DNA of 47,624 nucleotides from Clostridia bacterium. Lineage in GTDB: Bacteria > Bacillota > Clostridia > Oscillospirales > CAG-272. Each line of letters opens with the position of its first letter. The first letter of the stretch is position 1. Shown one piece after another: positions 15,269-24,417 of the stretch. The stretch covers positions 1 to 47,624 of the forward strand of contig JAFUQQ010000046.1 of assembly GCA_017472285.1 (NCBI GenBank), in the 5' to 3' direction. The notes under the pieces were generated by a model. It did no database searches, was not told the DNA's origin, and was given only the letters and a program-made list of their open reading frames with translations. Made by a program: the position numbers and the translations under genes.

Positions 15269-16324
15269 TTATATGATTTCGATCAACTCTTTCGGGCTGT
15301 GCGTGATGTCAAGAGGACCGTTTTCCGTCATCTGAATCATATCTTCGATACGAACACCGTATTTTCCCTTGAGATAAATACCCGGTTCAATGGTAAAGAT
15401 GTGTCCCTTGGTAAGCGGCTTGTCACCTCTTGCAGAAATAAAGAGCGGTTCATGGATCAGAAGACCGACACCGTGTCCAAGACCGTGTCCAAAGCAACCC
15501 TCATACCCCGCACCATAAATCAGATCTCTTGCAATCTTATCCAATTCCGCACCGGTAATGCCCTCTTTGACAGCCGCGATCGCCGCAAGCTGTGCATCAA
15601 GCACCGTATTGTAAACCTTTTTCATATCTGCATCAGCCTTACCGATCACAACAGTTCTCGTCATATCAGAGCAGTAACCGCCGTAGATACAACCGAAATC
15701 CATCGTCAGAAAACCTTTTTCAAGCTGTACGGGGCGCGGTACGCCGTGCGGTCTTGCCGAGTTCGTGCCCGAAACCGCGATCGTATCAAAACTCTTGTCC
15801 GACGCGCCAAATTTCTTTATCTGATATTCAAGTTCAGCGGCAACGTCCGTTTCTGTCATGTCGGGACGCAAAAGCGGAAGAACAGCAGCAAATGCCTTGT
15901 CCGTAATCTCCTGTGCCTTTCTGACCTTTGCCATCTCCTCTGGTGTCTTGAATTCCATCATGCCCTTGACAGCATCACCGATGGAAACAAATGCGCAATC
16001 CGCAAATTCTTTCTTCAAACCTTCCAGAGCGGCAACCGTTACGATATCGTCTTCAAACGCAATCGTCTTGATATTTTCCTCAGCAACGATCTTTGCGAGT
16101 GCTTCCTTGCGGCTTCCCGCAGAAACCGTGCAACCGACACATTCCTTTTCTGCCGCTTCGATATAACGGAAATCCGTAAAGAAATGCGCGCCCTTTTTCG
16201 TCACGAACAAAAAGCCGTTCGAGCTTTTAAAGCCCGTCAGATAAAAACGGGTAACACCGTCCGTCGTCAGAAACGCATCCACACCCTCAGGCAGACGTGT
16301 CTGCAAAATCTCAATCTTATTCAT
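15269..16324 (-). CDS. M24 family metallopeptidase (Xaa-Pro aminopeptidase type)
   Basis: A 351-residue pita-bread fold peptidase that removes residues N-terminal to proline or cleaves Xaa-Pro dipeptides. After an N-terminal creatinase-like domain (residues 1-125), the five metal ligands occur in order: the Asp of MDFGC, the Asp of SDMTRT, the first His of GHGLGHGVGL context, Glu of IEPGIY and Glu of RIEDM. The ATG at 16324 is chosen because GGAGGGAGGG lies just upstream; the open frame beyond it is repeat sequence. That ribosome site overlaps the stem of the adjacent B-type repeat, so initiation may depend on RNA folding. EF-P next door also concerns proline, but no functional link is shown. 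Confidence 0.93.
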   Translation of the reverse strand: MNKIEILQTRLPEGVDAFLTTDGVTRFYLTGFKSSNGFLFVTKKGAHFFTDFRYIEAAEKECVGCTVSAGSRKEALAKIVAEENIKTIAFEDDIVTVAALEGLKKEFADCAFVSIGDAVKGMMEFKTPEEMAKVRKAQEITDKAFAAVLPLLRPDMTETDVAAELEYQIKKFGASDKSFDTIAVSGTNSARPHGVPRPVQLEKGFLTMDFGCIYGGYCSDMTRTVVIGKADADMKKVYNTVLDAQLAAIAAVKEGITGAELDKIARDLIYGAGYEGCFGHGLGHGVGLLIHEPLFISARGDKPLTKGHIFTIEPGIYLKGKYGVRIEDMIQMTENGPLDITHSPKELIEII

Positions 16325-16333
16325 ATACCCTCC

Positions 16334-16680
16334 CTCCACCTTTTCTTTACGAAAAGAAAAGGTGGAGCCAAAAGAAACGCTCTGTGTCTCTCTGGCTTTA
16401 TTTTGTTTAAATTTTAATATTTTTATAAAAATCAATGTAATTTTCTCAAATCTGCGCTTGGTAGTAATGAGCGCGGGCACTCTCAAAATATAAAATCTTT
16501 TCCAAGATGAAGTGCGCGTTATGCAAACGCAAAAAGCAATTTCCGACATGCGCCTATCGGGCGGAAAGTAGCCCGATATGAAGCGTGGTGAATACATCAA
16601 AACCCGCACAAGCGATCAAACCGCAGGTTTGTCTGCTTCTTTTGCTCAACTTTTCTTTCAGACAAAGAAAAGTTGAAAAC
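16334..16680 (-). repeat. Structured intergenic repeat, B-type copy B1
   Basis: Most of the 446-base gap 16325-16770 is one repeat of about 350 bases, homologous along its length to B2 (29017-29376). It has a terminal hairpin at the gene-proximal end (16334-16367, 15-bp stem), the core CTCTGTG-n-CTCTGGCTTTATT (about 16381-16404), a hairpin with loop GGAAAGTA (16556-16577) and a distal hairpin with CAACTTTTCTTT arms ending near 16678. Orientation relative to the downstream gene is the same as for B2. I see no gene in 16325-16770. Confidence 0.85.
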
Positions 16681-16770
16681 AAACTCAAAATCTGATCTAA
16701 TTATACAACAAATTTAAGAAAAAATCTTTTTTAAACCGTGAACATTCTGAAAATTTCCGCACGGAAATTT

Positions 16771-17898
16771 TCAGAAATCAACAATATCATTCCCATCTAA
16801 AGCTGCAAGACCGTAGCGAAGCGCATCCGCAGCCGTGCGGCGTTCTTCTTCGTTCTCACTTTCAAGCAAAGGAAGAAGCTCCCTGAAAAATGCACCGCGA
16901 ATGGAAATATCATTTTTTAAAGTTTCATGATCCAGAAGCGGAACGGACGTGTCCTCAACCTCCAGATAGAAAACTCCAAGCGCAGATGCGTTCAGCTTTT
17001 TGGGTGAAATCATCGTTTCGGGTGCAATTCTGCCCGTCAGACGAACGCGAAGCAGTACGTCCGACCCAAATCCAGCTTTCGTTACAGCATCGCGTAAACG
17101 CTCAAGAAGAACCTCTTGCGAAGTCACACCCGTGATATCAAGAACCATCTTTTCATAACGACGCTTGGAAAAACGCTTGAATACGAAATTTGCGGAAAGC
17201 TTGCCGCCCGTTTTGGATATATCCGCAAAGAATGCACCCTTGACACCGCATTCGTCAAACGAACGTCCCTCTAAACATCCGCAATATGCATAATACGTTT
17301 TGCCCGCTGTTTTCAATTCACCGCCCTTATGGATATGACCGAGCGCGATATAATCAAAACCGCTCTTTGCCATGTCGGCAGGAGAAAGAGGACAGTACGG
17401 CCCCTTGCCGCCGACATCACCGTGCGCCGCCAGAATGTTGATCTTGTTTCTATCAAGAGGAATCGGAGAAGCGAGCGGATTTTCCGTATAACTTTCCGAC
17501 GTGAAAGCATAACCGTAAACGTCGATATTCAATTCGGGAAATGAAAAACGGGTGATCTTTTCCTGATCGAAAATATAGACGTTTTCGGGAAAGACCGTAT
17601 TTTTATAAAGGCTTTTTTCAGAAATCGGATCATGATTGCCGGGCGCGATCACAAATCGACATTCGGGAACGGATGCAAATTGGGATACGAGAAGCGATAC
17701 CGTTTCTTTCGTCACGAAACCGCTGTCAAAAAGATCGCCCGAAAGGATCACAAGATCCGCTTTTTCCGTTTTGGCAAACAGGACGAGACCCGCAAACGTA
17801 TCACGCAATTCATTTTTCCGCATCTGTGCCTTTTGTACGTCAAAAAGAGAAAACGGTGCGTCGAGATGGATATCTCCCGCATGAATGATCTTGGGCAT
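16771..17898 (-). CDS. SbcD/YhaO-like metallophosphoesterase
   Basis: A 375-residue calcineurin-like phosphoesterase of the DNA-repair nuclease branch (SbcD/Mre11/YhaO). Metal motifs occur in order: GDIHLD (Asp9, His11), LSGDLFD, APGNHD, AAHGD and LGHIHKG. The C-terminal 150 residues form a capping domain as in YhaO. The ATG at 17898 follows an AAAGGAA site. YhaO and SbcD usually work with an AAA-type partner (YhaN or SbcC) encoded just downstream; here the next gene is an M24 peptidase, so the partner is missing or elsewhere. Confidence 0.85.
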   Translation of the reverse strand: MPKIIHAGDIHLDAPFSLFDVQKAQMRKNELRDTFAGLVLFAKTEKADLVILSGDLFDSGFVTKETVSLLVSQFASVPECRFVIAPGNHDPISEKSLYKNTVFPENVYIFDQEKITRFSFPELNIDVYGYAFTSESYTENPLASPIPLDRNKINILAAHGDVGGKGPYCPLSPADMAKSGFDYIALGHIHKGGELKTAGKTYYAYCGCLEGRSFDECGVKGAFFADISKTGGKLSANFVFKRFSKRRYEKMVLDITGVTSQEVLLERLRDAVTKAGFGSDVLLRVRLTGRIAPETMISPKKLNASALGVFYLEVEDTSVPLLDHETLKNDISIRGAFFRELLPLLESENEEERRTAADALRYGLAALDGNDIVDF

Positions 17899-17935
17899 AA
17901 ATAAATTCCTTTCGCTTTTTGTTTTTTTCAGAAAC

Positions 17936-17964
17936 ATTTCGGCGGGATCACGTCCCGCCGAAAT
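17936..17964 (-). terminator. Terminator of the rhamnosidase gene
   Basis: A perfect 12-bp stem ATTTCGGCGGGA/TCCCGCCGAAAT with a five-base loop lies about 105 bases past the GH78 stop and upstream of the phosphoesterase gene. The following T-rich tract on the minus strand is weak (TGTTTCTG), so termination may be partial. Confidence 0.65.
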
Positions 17965-18068
17965 TTGTTATTTCATAGGAAATTGCTTAAATCCGACCTC
18001 GCCGTTTTTTCGCATTTGGATGTAGCAAAAACTTCAAAAAGGCGAAATTGGGTGTGGACACTGCCCAC

Positions 18069-20696
18069 TTATGCTGTGAAAACGTATTCACCGGAAACGA
18101 GAGTAATACCGAATTCTTTTTCGCTTTCGTGATACTGACCGATTTCGGATGCGGGGATACCGTTTTCATTCAGGATATCCATATATTTCTTGGGGAGATA
18201 AAGTGTTGCATGGCAACCGAACGGAACTTTGATCTCGATGGATACCTGACCGTCTTTATTCGACCAATGACAAGCAACTTCACCGTACATGGATTCGTGT
18301 GTCGCGGATGCGCTTTCCATACCGCTGTCGATTGCGGGACGAAGGATGGTATGTGCGAAACCGGGTTCGTTTTCATCGGGAGAGATACCGCCGACGTACT
18401 TATAAAGGAACGAGGAAATATCGGAGAACATATGGTGATTATGAGAACCGCCGCCGTTCCAGCATTCCCAAAGTGTTGTTGCGCCGAGATCAATCCATCT
18501 CTGGCAACCGGGGAATGTTCTCTGCGCGAGCATTCTGTGTCCGATATTGCCTTCGCCCATGGAGCCGAGCGTATGCATAACGAATTTATTACCGAGTACG
18601 CCGAAATCGAGATGCCAATCGGTTGCTTCGATCTGGCTGATGAGTCGGTTAAGAAGACCTACGCGTTCTTCTTCGGTATCGTAAAGCTTGAAATAAAGCA
18701 TCGTTGCGGTCGCGGTCTGGCAATCGCCCATGACGTTGCAATTTTCTTTATCAAAGAATTTTTCGCGGAATACGGCTTTGATCTTTTCAGCCATTTCCGT
18801 GTAATAGATTTCATCTTCGGTCTCGCCGAACATCTTCGCCATCTTGACGACGGTCTTTGCGGCATTATAGAAGAAGCCTGTATCGGAAACTTCCGTCGGA
18901 CACTTATAGTTGCCCATATTCTTACCGATCGCGGGACCTTCAAAAGGAGGACACCAGTCGCCCGTACCGTAATCGAGCGTATAGTCTGTGGACATGGTTT
19001 CCATGAAGTCGCAGTTGCGTTTGATCGCGTCGTAATTCTTGCGGAGGATTTCGATATCGCCATTATAGAGATAGATGTTGTAAGGTACGTTGATAAGAGC
19101 ACTCGACCAGTCGGGACCCATAAGCCCATAATAACCCCAGCCCGTAGAAGGAACGACGCAAGGAATCTGACCTGCGGGACGCTGGGAAGTTCTCATATCC
19201 TGGCTCCATTTGGAGAGGAAGGAACGTGTACCGAAGTTGGTAAGCATCTGTTCGGAGGAGAGAGAAACGTCACCTGTCCAACCGTTCTTTTCTCTGTGAG
19301 GACAGTCGGTCGGAATGGAATGCATATTGGAAATGGTGGACCAACGGCAGAGATGCTGAACTCTGCTGAGGAGCTTATCGGAGCAAGTAAATTCACCGAT
19401 ATCGGCAACGTCCGTGCAAAGCGTGAGTGCCGTTACGTCGGAAAGGACGGGTTCGTAATCGATGCCGGAAACTTCAACGTATTGGAAGCCGTGATACGTA
19501 AAGATCGGATTCCAGATTTCTTCGCCATCGCTCTTTTTGATGTATTTATCGGTCTGGAATTCGCCGCTGCGGACGAAACAGCCGATTGCACCCGTATCGA
19601 TCTCACCGTCATCCTTGATTACGTCGGAATAACGGAATTTGATTTCCGTACCTGCGGGACCTCTGACCTTGAATCTGCCGACACCCGCCTGATTCTGACC
19701 GATATCAAAGACGTAACCGTTTTTGCTTCTCCACATCTTGTATGCGGTAAAGGTCTTGCGGATGCGGATGGGTTCAAATTCCATGGCGATGAGTTTACCG
19801 CCCGGGCTTTTCATGATCTTTGTGCCGAGCCATTCGCTGTCGTCATAATCCGCTTCTGTCCATGCGCCGAGTTCCAGACGCGCGTCATAATATTCACCGT
19901 TGCGGATACTGTTGAAGATGATCGGACCTTTGGAGGATTTCCATACGTTCGGATCGGAAGCCATGATTTCTTTCGTGCCGTCCGCATAAACGATATGGAG
20001 TTCGCAGATGAGTTTGGGGAAATGTCGCCACGATGCCGCGGGAGTGCTCCAGTTATCCTGTGTAAAGCAGTTGTACCAACCGTTACCGAGTGTAACACCG
20101 ATAGCATTTTTACCTTCTTTGAGAAGGTCTTTTACATCATAAACGAGGTACATGGATTCCGCGTCGTAACGGGTGAAAGCGGGAGAGAGCATATCGTCGC
20201 CTGTTTTCTTGCCGTTGATATAGCTTTCGAAATAACCAAGACCGCAGATCGCGAGATAAGCAGAGCTTACGTTTTCTTTCACGTCAAAGGTATTTCTGAG
20301 GTACTGTGCCGCTTCCGCATCAGGCCAACGGCGAACGGGCTTGGAATTGATCCATTTACCTGTCCATTTCGTGCCGAGCTTACCCGTAACGAAGCTGCCT
20401 GTATCACAAGCGGTTTCATTTGCCGCGGAAGTGACTTCAACGGTAAATTCATATTTGGTCATCGGTTTCAGTTTTTCGCCCGTATAAGCAATGAAAAGCT
20501 GCTTTGTGGTTTCAACGACACCCGTATCCCAAACGACGTTGCCTGTCAGAGCTTCTTTGACACAGATTCTGCGTGTTTTCTGTTCGCCGCCGCGCTTATC
20601 GCTTGCGATCTTATACGAAAACGCAGGATTTTCATCGATACCGCAAGGATTTTTGAGGTAATTGACGGTACTTCCGTACACTTTAAATTCAGCCAT
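18069..20696 (-). CDS. Alpha-L-rhamnosidase, GH78
   Basis: An 875-residue glycoside hydrolase family 78 enzyme that cleaves terminal alpha-L-rhamnose from plant or bacterial glycans and flavonoid glycosides. The order is an N-terminal fibronectin-like region (1-100), two beta-sandwich domains (about 100-400, with the VFDIGQNQAGVGRFKVRG segment typical of the family), an (alpha/alpha)6 catalytic barrel with DCPHREKNGWTGD carrying the acidic catalytic residues and GATTLWECWNGGGSHNH carrying the general base, and a C-terminal beta domain. There is no signal peptide, so it acts inside the cell on imported oligosaccharides. The ATG at 20696 follows CGGAG; an in-frame ATG at 20723 is less likely. 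It is transcribed alone from its own promoter. Confidence 0.95.
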   Translation of the reverse strand: MAEFKVYGSTVNYLKNPCGIDENPAFSYKIASDKRGGEQKTRRICVKEALTGNVVWDTGVVETTKQLFIAYTGEKLKPMTKYEFTVEVTSAANETACDTGSFVTGKLGTKWTGKWINSKPVRRWPDAEAAQYLRNTFDVKENVSSAYLAICGLGYFESYINGKKTGDDMLSPAFTRYDAESMYLVYDVKDLLKEGKNAIGVTLGNGWYNCFTQDNWSTPAASWRHFPKLICELHIVYADGTKEIMASDPNVWKSSKGPIIFNSIRNGEYYDARLELGAWTEADYDDSEWLGTKIMKSPGGKLIAMEFEPIRIRKTFTAYKMWRSKNGYVFDIGQNQAGVGRFKVRGPAGTEIKFRYSDVIKDDGEIDTGAIGCFVRSGEFQTDKYIKKSDGEEIWNPIFTYHGFQYVEVSGIDYEPVLSDVTALTLCTDVADIGEFTCSDKLLSRVQHLCRWSTISNMHSIPTDCPHREKNGWTGDVSLSSEQMLTNFGTRSFLSKWSQDMRTSQRPAGQIPCVVPSTGWGYYGLMGPDWSSALINVPYNIYLYNGDIEILRKNYDAIKRNCDFMETMSTDYTLDYGTGDWCPPFEGPAIGKNMGNYKCPTEVSDTGFFYNAAKTVVKMAKMFGETEDEIYYTEMAEKIKAVFREKFFDKENCNVMGDCQTATATMLYFKLYDTEEERVGLLNRLISQIEATDWHLDFGVLGNKFVMHTLGSMGEGNIGHRMLAQRTFPGCQRWIDLGATTLWECWNGGGSHNHHMFSDISSFLYKYVGGISPDENEPGFAHTILRPAIDSGMESASATHESMYGEVACHWSNKDGQVSIEIKVPFGCHATLYLPKKYMDILNENGIPASEIGQYHESEKEFGITLVSGEYVFTA

Positions 20697-20798
20697 AACA
20701 TCTCCGTTCTGACAAAAACACAATGCATTTTTGCCGTTTTATTTTATTTTCGAGTTCCGATATAGACAAAATTGATACTTTTACCAATAATTATTTAT

Positions 20799-20827
20799 AT
20801 TATATCATAACTTTTTTATAAATGCAA
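20799..20827 (-). promoter_or_regulatory. Sigma-A promoter of the rhamnosidase gene
   Basis: On the minus strand TTGCAT (20827-20822), 17-bp spacer, TATAAT (20804-20799), about 100 bases upstream of the ATG. I see no clear operator next to it. Confidence 0.8.
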
Positions 20828-20870
20828 GAGCGTTTTTACGATACGGAAATCAAGAATCGTCAATATTGAA

Positions 20871-20893
20871 AAGGGAGGCGAAACGCCTCCCTT
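20871..20893 (-). terminator. Hairpin terminator in the 20697-21006 gap
   Basis: AAGGGAGGCG and its complement with a three-base loop, followed on the minus strand by TTTTCAATATTG. It is placed to stop the transcript of the gene ending at 21007 before the rhamnosidase promoter. The rest of the 20697-21006 gap holds that promoter and a small inverted sequence near 20943-20972 of the form CTTCCCC-TCTG-GGGAAG; I see no gene there. Confidence 0.7.
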
Positions 20894-20942
20894 CAGTATG
20901 TCGATAAAGCTATGTAGAAAAGATGTAAGTAAAAAGTTCGCC

Positions 20943-20974
20943 AGAGCCTTCCCCTCTGGGGAAGACCTTGACAA
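20943..20974. repeat. Small palindromic intergenic repeat
   Basis: CCAGAG/CTCTGG and CTTCCCC/GGGGAAG are interleaved inverted arms between the gene ending at 21007 and the terminator at 20871. It resembles short palindromic repeats common between Clostridia genes. No other copy is seen in this window. Confidence 0.5.
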
Positions 20975-21006
20975 AATCTTCATCTCTTATCTTTCTACAT
21001 AAGATT

Positions 21007-21339
21007 TCAGTCTTTTGGTCTGGGAGCGTTGGGCAACGGTTTTCCGTTTTCATCACGATTAATGGGAGTTGCTTTCAGATGAAATTGTATACAGCCATCG
21101 GCACAGGGAATATTGATTTCGTATCGTTCCTTTTCTCCTCTGTATGTAAAATCTCCGCCGCATCGGATAACTTCACACCATGTGTATACTGCCATCATTG
21201 TTTTGGGACACATTCCACCGGGACATTCATAGGTAAAGATAAATTGGTCGCCTTTTTCCAATCCCATCCTGCAATGCCCTGCTTTTCCCTTTATTACCGT
21301 TAATTCAAATTGCCAGTCCTCTGTACACCATTTTTGCAT
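21007..21339 (-). CDS. TIGR04076-type small Cys-rich protein
   Basis: A 110-residue protein of unknown function resembling the TIGR04076 family: a basic, Gly-rich N-terminal strand region (ELTVIKGKAGHCRMGLEKGDQFIF), then a CPGGMCPKTMMAVYTW block and GGDF, and a Cys-rich end (IPCADGCIQFHLKA). Conserved Cys residues suggest metal or redox function, but none is established. I start it at 21339 and not at the in-frame ATG 21354, because GGAGGA (21352-21347) overlaps the earlier codon and is correctly spaced for the later one. Confidence 0.75.
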   Translation of the reverse strand: MQKWCTEDWQFELTVIKGKAGHCRMGLEKGDQFIFTYECPGGMCPKTMMAVYTWCEVIRCGGDFTYRGEKERYEINIPCADGCIQFHLKATPINRDENGKPLPNAPRPKD

Positions 21340-21469
21340 ATCCACATCCTCCATTCAATTCTTAATTTATCAATCTGTCAGCGTACAAATTTCAATATTT
21401 GGGCGGTAGGAGAGCGGCTTGCTACTCCCGCAAACGTATGAAACCAAACCAATGGAATTTAGTGTGCGC

Positions 21470-22702
21470 TTAATAACCGAGATATTCTTTCTGCTCTGCG
21501 GAAAGCGTGTCGATCACAACGGAAGTTTTAGCAAGCTTCATCTCAGCAACGGCGATATCCGTTTCAACGGGCACGGAATACAGTTTATGTGCAAGACCGG
21601 GGGTTTTCGCGAGATATTCCAGACATTTTGCCTGCAATGCAAAGCTCATATCCATGATTTCAGCGGGATGACCGTTACCTGCGGCGAGGTTGACGAGTCT
21701 GCCGTCGGCAAGGAGATTGAGGATTCTGCCGTCAGCCATCGTGAAACCTTCGATCGAGGGCTTTCTTTCCACAGCTTTTGTGGAAAGTGCAAGGAGATCG
21801 TTTTTATTGATTTCCACATTGAAATGGCCCGCATTCGCAAGCAAAACGCCGTCTTTCATCTTTTCAAAATGACGTTTTACGATCACGTCTTTACAGCCTG
21901 TTGCCGTGATGAAAAGATCACCGATCGCCGCCGCTTCATCCATCGGCATCACCATGAAACCATCCATGACGGCTTCCAACGCACGAACGGGATTGATCTC
22001 CGTCACGATCACAACCGCACCCATGCCCGCAAGTCTGCGTGCAATGCCTTTACCGCACCAACCGTAGCCCGCAACGACTGCTTTTTTGCCCGCAATCACA
22101 AGATTCGTGGTGTGCATGATGGCATCGAGGGTGGATTGACCCGTACCGTAGCGGTTATCAAAAAGATGTTTGCAATCTGCATCGTTGATATTAATCATCG
22201 TATAATCGAGTTTGCCCTGTGCTTCTCTCTGACGGAGTCTGTGGATACCTGTCGTGGTTTCTTCACAACCGCCGATCAGACGGTCACCGTATTCGCGGCA
22301 GGTGCTGTGGAGAAGCTCGATAAAATCGCCGCCGTCATCAATCATGACGTCGGGATGACAGGAGAGTGCCATCGTCAGATGTTCGGTATAGGTCTTTTCA
22401 TCCGCGCCGTGAATCGCAAATACATTGACACCGTAATCACAAAGTGCCGCCGCTACGTCGTCCTGTGTGGAAAGAGGATTGCAGCCTGTGGAATATACAT
22501 CCGCACCGCCCGCTTTCAGAACCGTTGCAAGATATGCGGTCTTTGCTTCGAGGTGGATGGACATTGCGATTTTCTTGCCCGCAAAAGGCTGTGTCTTCTT
22601 AAAATCTTCTTCAATTGCGGAAAGTACGGGCATATAACTTTTTACCCAATCGATCTTTTCATGTCCGCTTTTTGCTAATTTTTTGTCCTTGATGATATTC
22701 AT
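21470..22702 (-). CDS. ahcY: Adenosylhomocysteinase
   Basis: A 410-residue NAD-dependent enzyme that hydrolyses S-adenosylhomocysteine to adenosine and homocysteine, clearing the by-product of SAM methyltransferases. Substrate-domain motifs include SIHLEAKTAYLATVLKAGGADV, CEETTTGIHRL and DNRYGTGQST; the NAD fold has VAGYGWCGKGIA and the C terminus LAAGNGHPAEIMDMSFALQA. Length is in the range of the shorter, mostly thermophile and Clostridia type (about 410-425). An AAAGGAAA site precedes the ATG. The gap to the GNAT gene is 92 bases; I see no SAH riboswitch in it, only a short GGGTC/GACCC stem (about 22764-22787). Confidence 0.96.
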   Translation of the reverse strand: MNIIKDKKLAKSGHEKIDWVKSYMPVLSAIEEDFKKTQPFAGKKIAMSIHLEAKTAYLATVLKAGGADVYSTGCNPLSTQDDVAAALCDYGVNVFAIHGADEKTYTEHLTMALSCHPDVMIDDGGDFIELLHSTCREYGDRLIGGCEETTTGIHRLRQREAQGKLDYTMININDADCKHLFDNRYGTGQSTLDAIMHTTNLVIAGKKAVVAGYGWCGKGIARRLAGMGAVVIVTEINPVRALEAVMDGFMVMPMDEAAAIGDLFITATGCKDVIVKRHFEKMKDGVLLANAGHFNVEINKNDLLALSTKAVERKPSIEGFTMADGRILNLLADGRLVNLAAGNGHPAEIMDMSFALQAKCLEYLAKTPGLAHKLYSVPVETDIAVAEMKLAKTSVVIDTLSAEQKEYLGY

Positions 22703-22794
22703 TTGTGTATTATTTCCTTTCTTTTTTTGTATGCATATTTTTCTTTATTTTGTTTTTATATTGCGGGTCTTGTGCTGTCGCCGACCCCTAAATT

Positions 22795-23382
22795 TTATTT
22801 CTCTGCAATCTCCCCGACCGCCACAAACGGCTTCGGCTCTGCGCCATGGGGCGCGATCATTTTTTCATACCAGATGATGTCGTACCAACGGTCGAATTTA
22901 TAGCCGCAAGACGTAAAATGGGCGGCTTTTTTGTAACCCATGGCAAGATGAAAACGGGGACTTGCGTGGGTGATGGTATCATCTTCCGTTTCACGATATG
23001 CAACGGCAGCATACAAATTTGTGATATTCTGTTCTTTCAGAATGGATTCCAAAGCAGTGTAAAGCAATCTGCCGATACCGCCGCCGCGCGCATTTTCTTT
23101 GATATAAAGAACGGTTTCGGCGGAACGAGAAAATGCGGCTCGTTCACCAAATTCCTTTGCATAAGAGTAGCCAACGATCTCGCCGTTTCTTTCCGCGACG
23201 AGATACGGATATTTCGCGCTGATCTTGCAAATCCTCGCGCGGAATTGCTCCTCCGAAGGTACAACATATTCAAAGGTGATCCCCGTTTTTAAAATATACG
23301 GCGCATAAATATCAAGCAGTGCTTTCGCATCCGCTTCGGTCGCTTTGCGGAGCGTAACAGGATTTATATTTTTCATAGGCAT
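22795..23382 (-). CDS. GNAT N-acetyltransferase, phosphinothricin-acetyltransferase-like
   Basis: A 195-residue acetyl-CoA-dependent N-acetyltransferase. The first half has the PAT-type sequence LRKATEADAKALLDIYAPY ... TGITFEYVVPSEEQF, and the acetyl-CoA loop is ARGGGIGRLLYTALE (pattern RGxGxG with a variant spacing). Relatives acetylate phosphinothricin, methionine sulfone or other amines; the natural substrate is unknown. Its ATG overlaps the ymdB stop by one base (TGATG), indicating translational coupling, and no strong ribosome site is present. Confidence 0.85.
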   Translation of the reverse strand: MPMKNINPVTLRKATEADAKALLDIYAPYILKTGITFEYVVPSEEQFRARICKISAKYPYLVAERNGEIVGYSYAKEFGERAAFSRSAETVLYIKENARGGGIGRLLYTALESILKEQNITNLYAAVAYRETEDDTITHASPRFHLAMGYKKAAHFTSCGYKFDRWYDIIWYEKMIAPHGAEPKPFVAVGEIAEK

Positions 23383-24155
23383 CAGAATGTGATCCTCTTG
23401 ATCGAGGTCGCTTTTTTCGTCTTTTTATCCACTTCGACGATAATACCGTGCGCCGTCACTTTATTCGTTGAAGGAATGAATTTCACGGGAAGTCCCGTCG
23501 TCATTTTTTCAATGATACATTCGGGTTTGATACCGAGTACACTGAAATCGGGACCACACATACCGATATCCGTGATATATGCCGTGCCTTTCGGCAAGAT
23601 ACATTCATCCGCTGTCGCAACATGGGTATGCGTACCGAAAAAGAGCGTGATACGTCCATCCAGATAATGCGCGAGCGCTTGTTTTTCCGAGGTTGCTTCC
23701 GCATGGAAATCCAGAACGGCAATATCATATTCGCCTTTATATTTTGTCAGAATTTTTTCGATTGTGAAAAACGGATTTTCCAAAGGCTCCATCATCACGA
23801 CACCAAGCAGATTGAGCACAAGCACCGTCATACCCGCGGCATTGACAAGGACCGTACCTTCACCGGGAACCATCCCCGGAAAATTTGCCGGACGGAGCAG
23901 CATTTTTTCTTCTTCAAAAAGTGTTTTTGCTTCATAACGCTTAAAAGCATGATTGCCTGTTGTGATCACATCCGCACCCGCCGAAAAAAGCATATCTGCC
24001 GATGCTCTGTCAATCCCATTCTGTTCCGCGCTGTTCTCACCGTTGACGATCACAAGATCGATACCGTTATCTTTACGATATTTCCAAAGCCGTTCGCTCA
24101 CGTATTTGCAGGATAATGAACGGCTGATATCTCCCAAAACCAAAATTTTCATCAT
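23382..24155 (-). CDS. ymdB: YmdB-family metallophosphoesterase
   Basis: A 257-residue protein of the TIGR00282/YmdB family. Metal residues are visible in LGDI, NGENSAEQNGI, TTGNHAF, DFHAEATSEK and GTHTHVATADECI. YmdB of Bacillus hydrolyses 2',3'-cyclic nucleotides and affects biofilm and sporulation choices. Two consecutive ATG codons (24155 and 24152) follow a GGAAAG site; the longer frame to 24215 would begin inside the promoter region. In Bacillus ymdB lies beside rny; here rny is 20 kb away. It heads a two-gene unit with the GNAT gene, divergent from dnaA. Confidence 0.92.
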   Translation of the reverse strand: MMKILVLGDISRSLSCKYVSERLWKYRKDNGIDLVIVNGENSAEQNGIDRASADMLFSAGADVITTGNHAFKRYEAKTLFEEEKMLLRPANFPGMVPGEGTVLVNAAGMTVLVLNLLGVVMMEPLENPFFTIEKILTKYKGEYDIAVLDFHAEATSEKQALAHYLDGRITLFFGTHTHVATADECILPKGTAYITDIGMCGPDFSVLGIKPECIIEKMTTGLPVKFIPSTNKVTAHGIIVEVDKKTKKATSIKRITF

Positions 24156-24210
24156 ATTTTTCTTTCCGCGCAGATCTTTGCGCTGTTTTTCATTTGTATT
24201 TATATAGTGT

Positions 24211-24240
24211 ATCATAACTTTTCCGTAAATTCCATATCAA
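24211..24240 (-). promoter_or_regulatory. Probable sigma-A promoter of ymdB
   Basis: On the minus strand TTGATA (24240-24235), 18-bp spacer, TATGAT (24216-24211), about 56 bases upstream of the ATG. Confidence 0.55.
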
Positions 24241-24323
24241 AATCAAGATTTTTTCGGAAAATTCAATTCTGTGCGATCCGTCCGCCATATCATTCCTGAA
24301 AGTACCGTCATTTTGTCCGGTAT

Positions 24324-24350
24324 CCCAAACGATGCTACGCACCGTTTGGG
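24324..24350. repeat. Hairpin between ymdB and dnaA
   Basis: CCCAAACG pairs with CGTTTGGG around an 11-base loop. It separates the divergent promoters of ymdB and dnaA. The 24156-24511 gap otherwise contains the ymdB promoter, two DnaA boxes, the dnaA promoter and a small palindrome (24466-24480). Confidence 0.55.
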
Positions 24351-24389
24351 CCTCTGAATTTTTATAAAGTTTTCATTTTTACCTTCCGT

Positions 24390-24409
24390 TTTTCCACACT
24401 TTTTCCACA
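24390..24409 (+). promoter_or_regulatory. Two DnaA boxes upstream of the dnaA promoter
   Basis: TTTTCCACA occurs at 24390-24398 and 24401-24409, 11 bp apart, about one helical turn, on the same strand. They sit just upstream of the dnaA -35 box, the usual place for DnaA autoregulation and for the upstream half of a two-part Firmicutes origin. Confidence 0.75.
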
Positions 24410-24417
24410 TTATTCAC

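Noticed and set aside
18048..20765. A 905-codon open frame on the plus strand opposite the rhamnosidase
   Set aside because: It is the antisense shadow of a clear GH78 gene, has no family motifs and no ribosome site, and arises from the codon pattern of the real gene. The same applies to the long antisense frames opposite gyrB, gyrA, dnaA, rny, recA and apeB.
22703..22794. A possible SAH riboswitch before ahcY
   Set aside because: The 92-base gap has only a short GGGTC/GACCC stem and an A-rich stretch; I could not fit the SAH riboswitch core.
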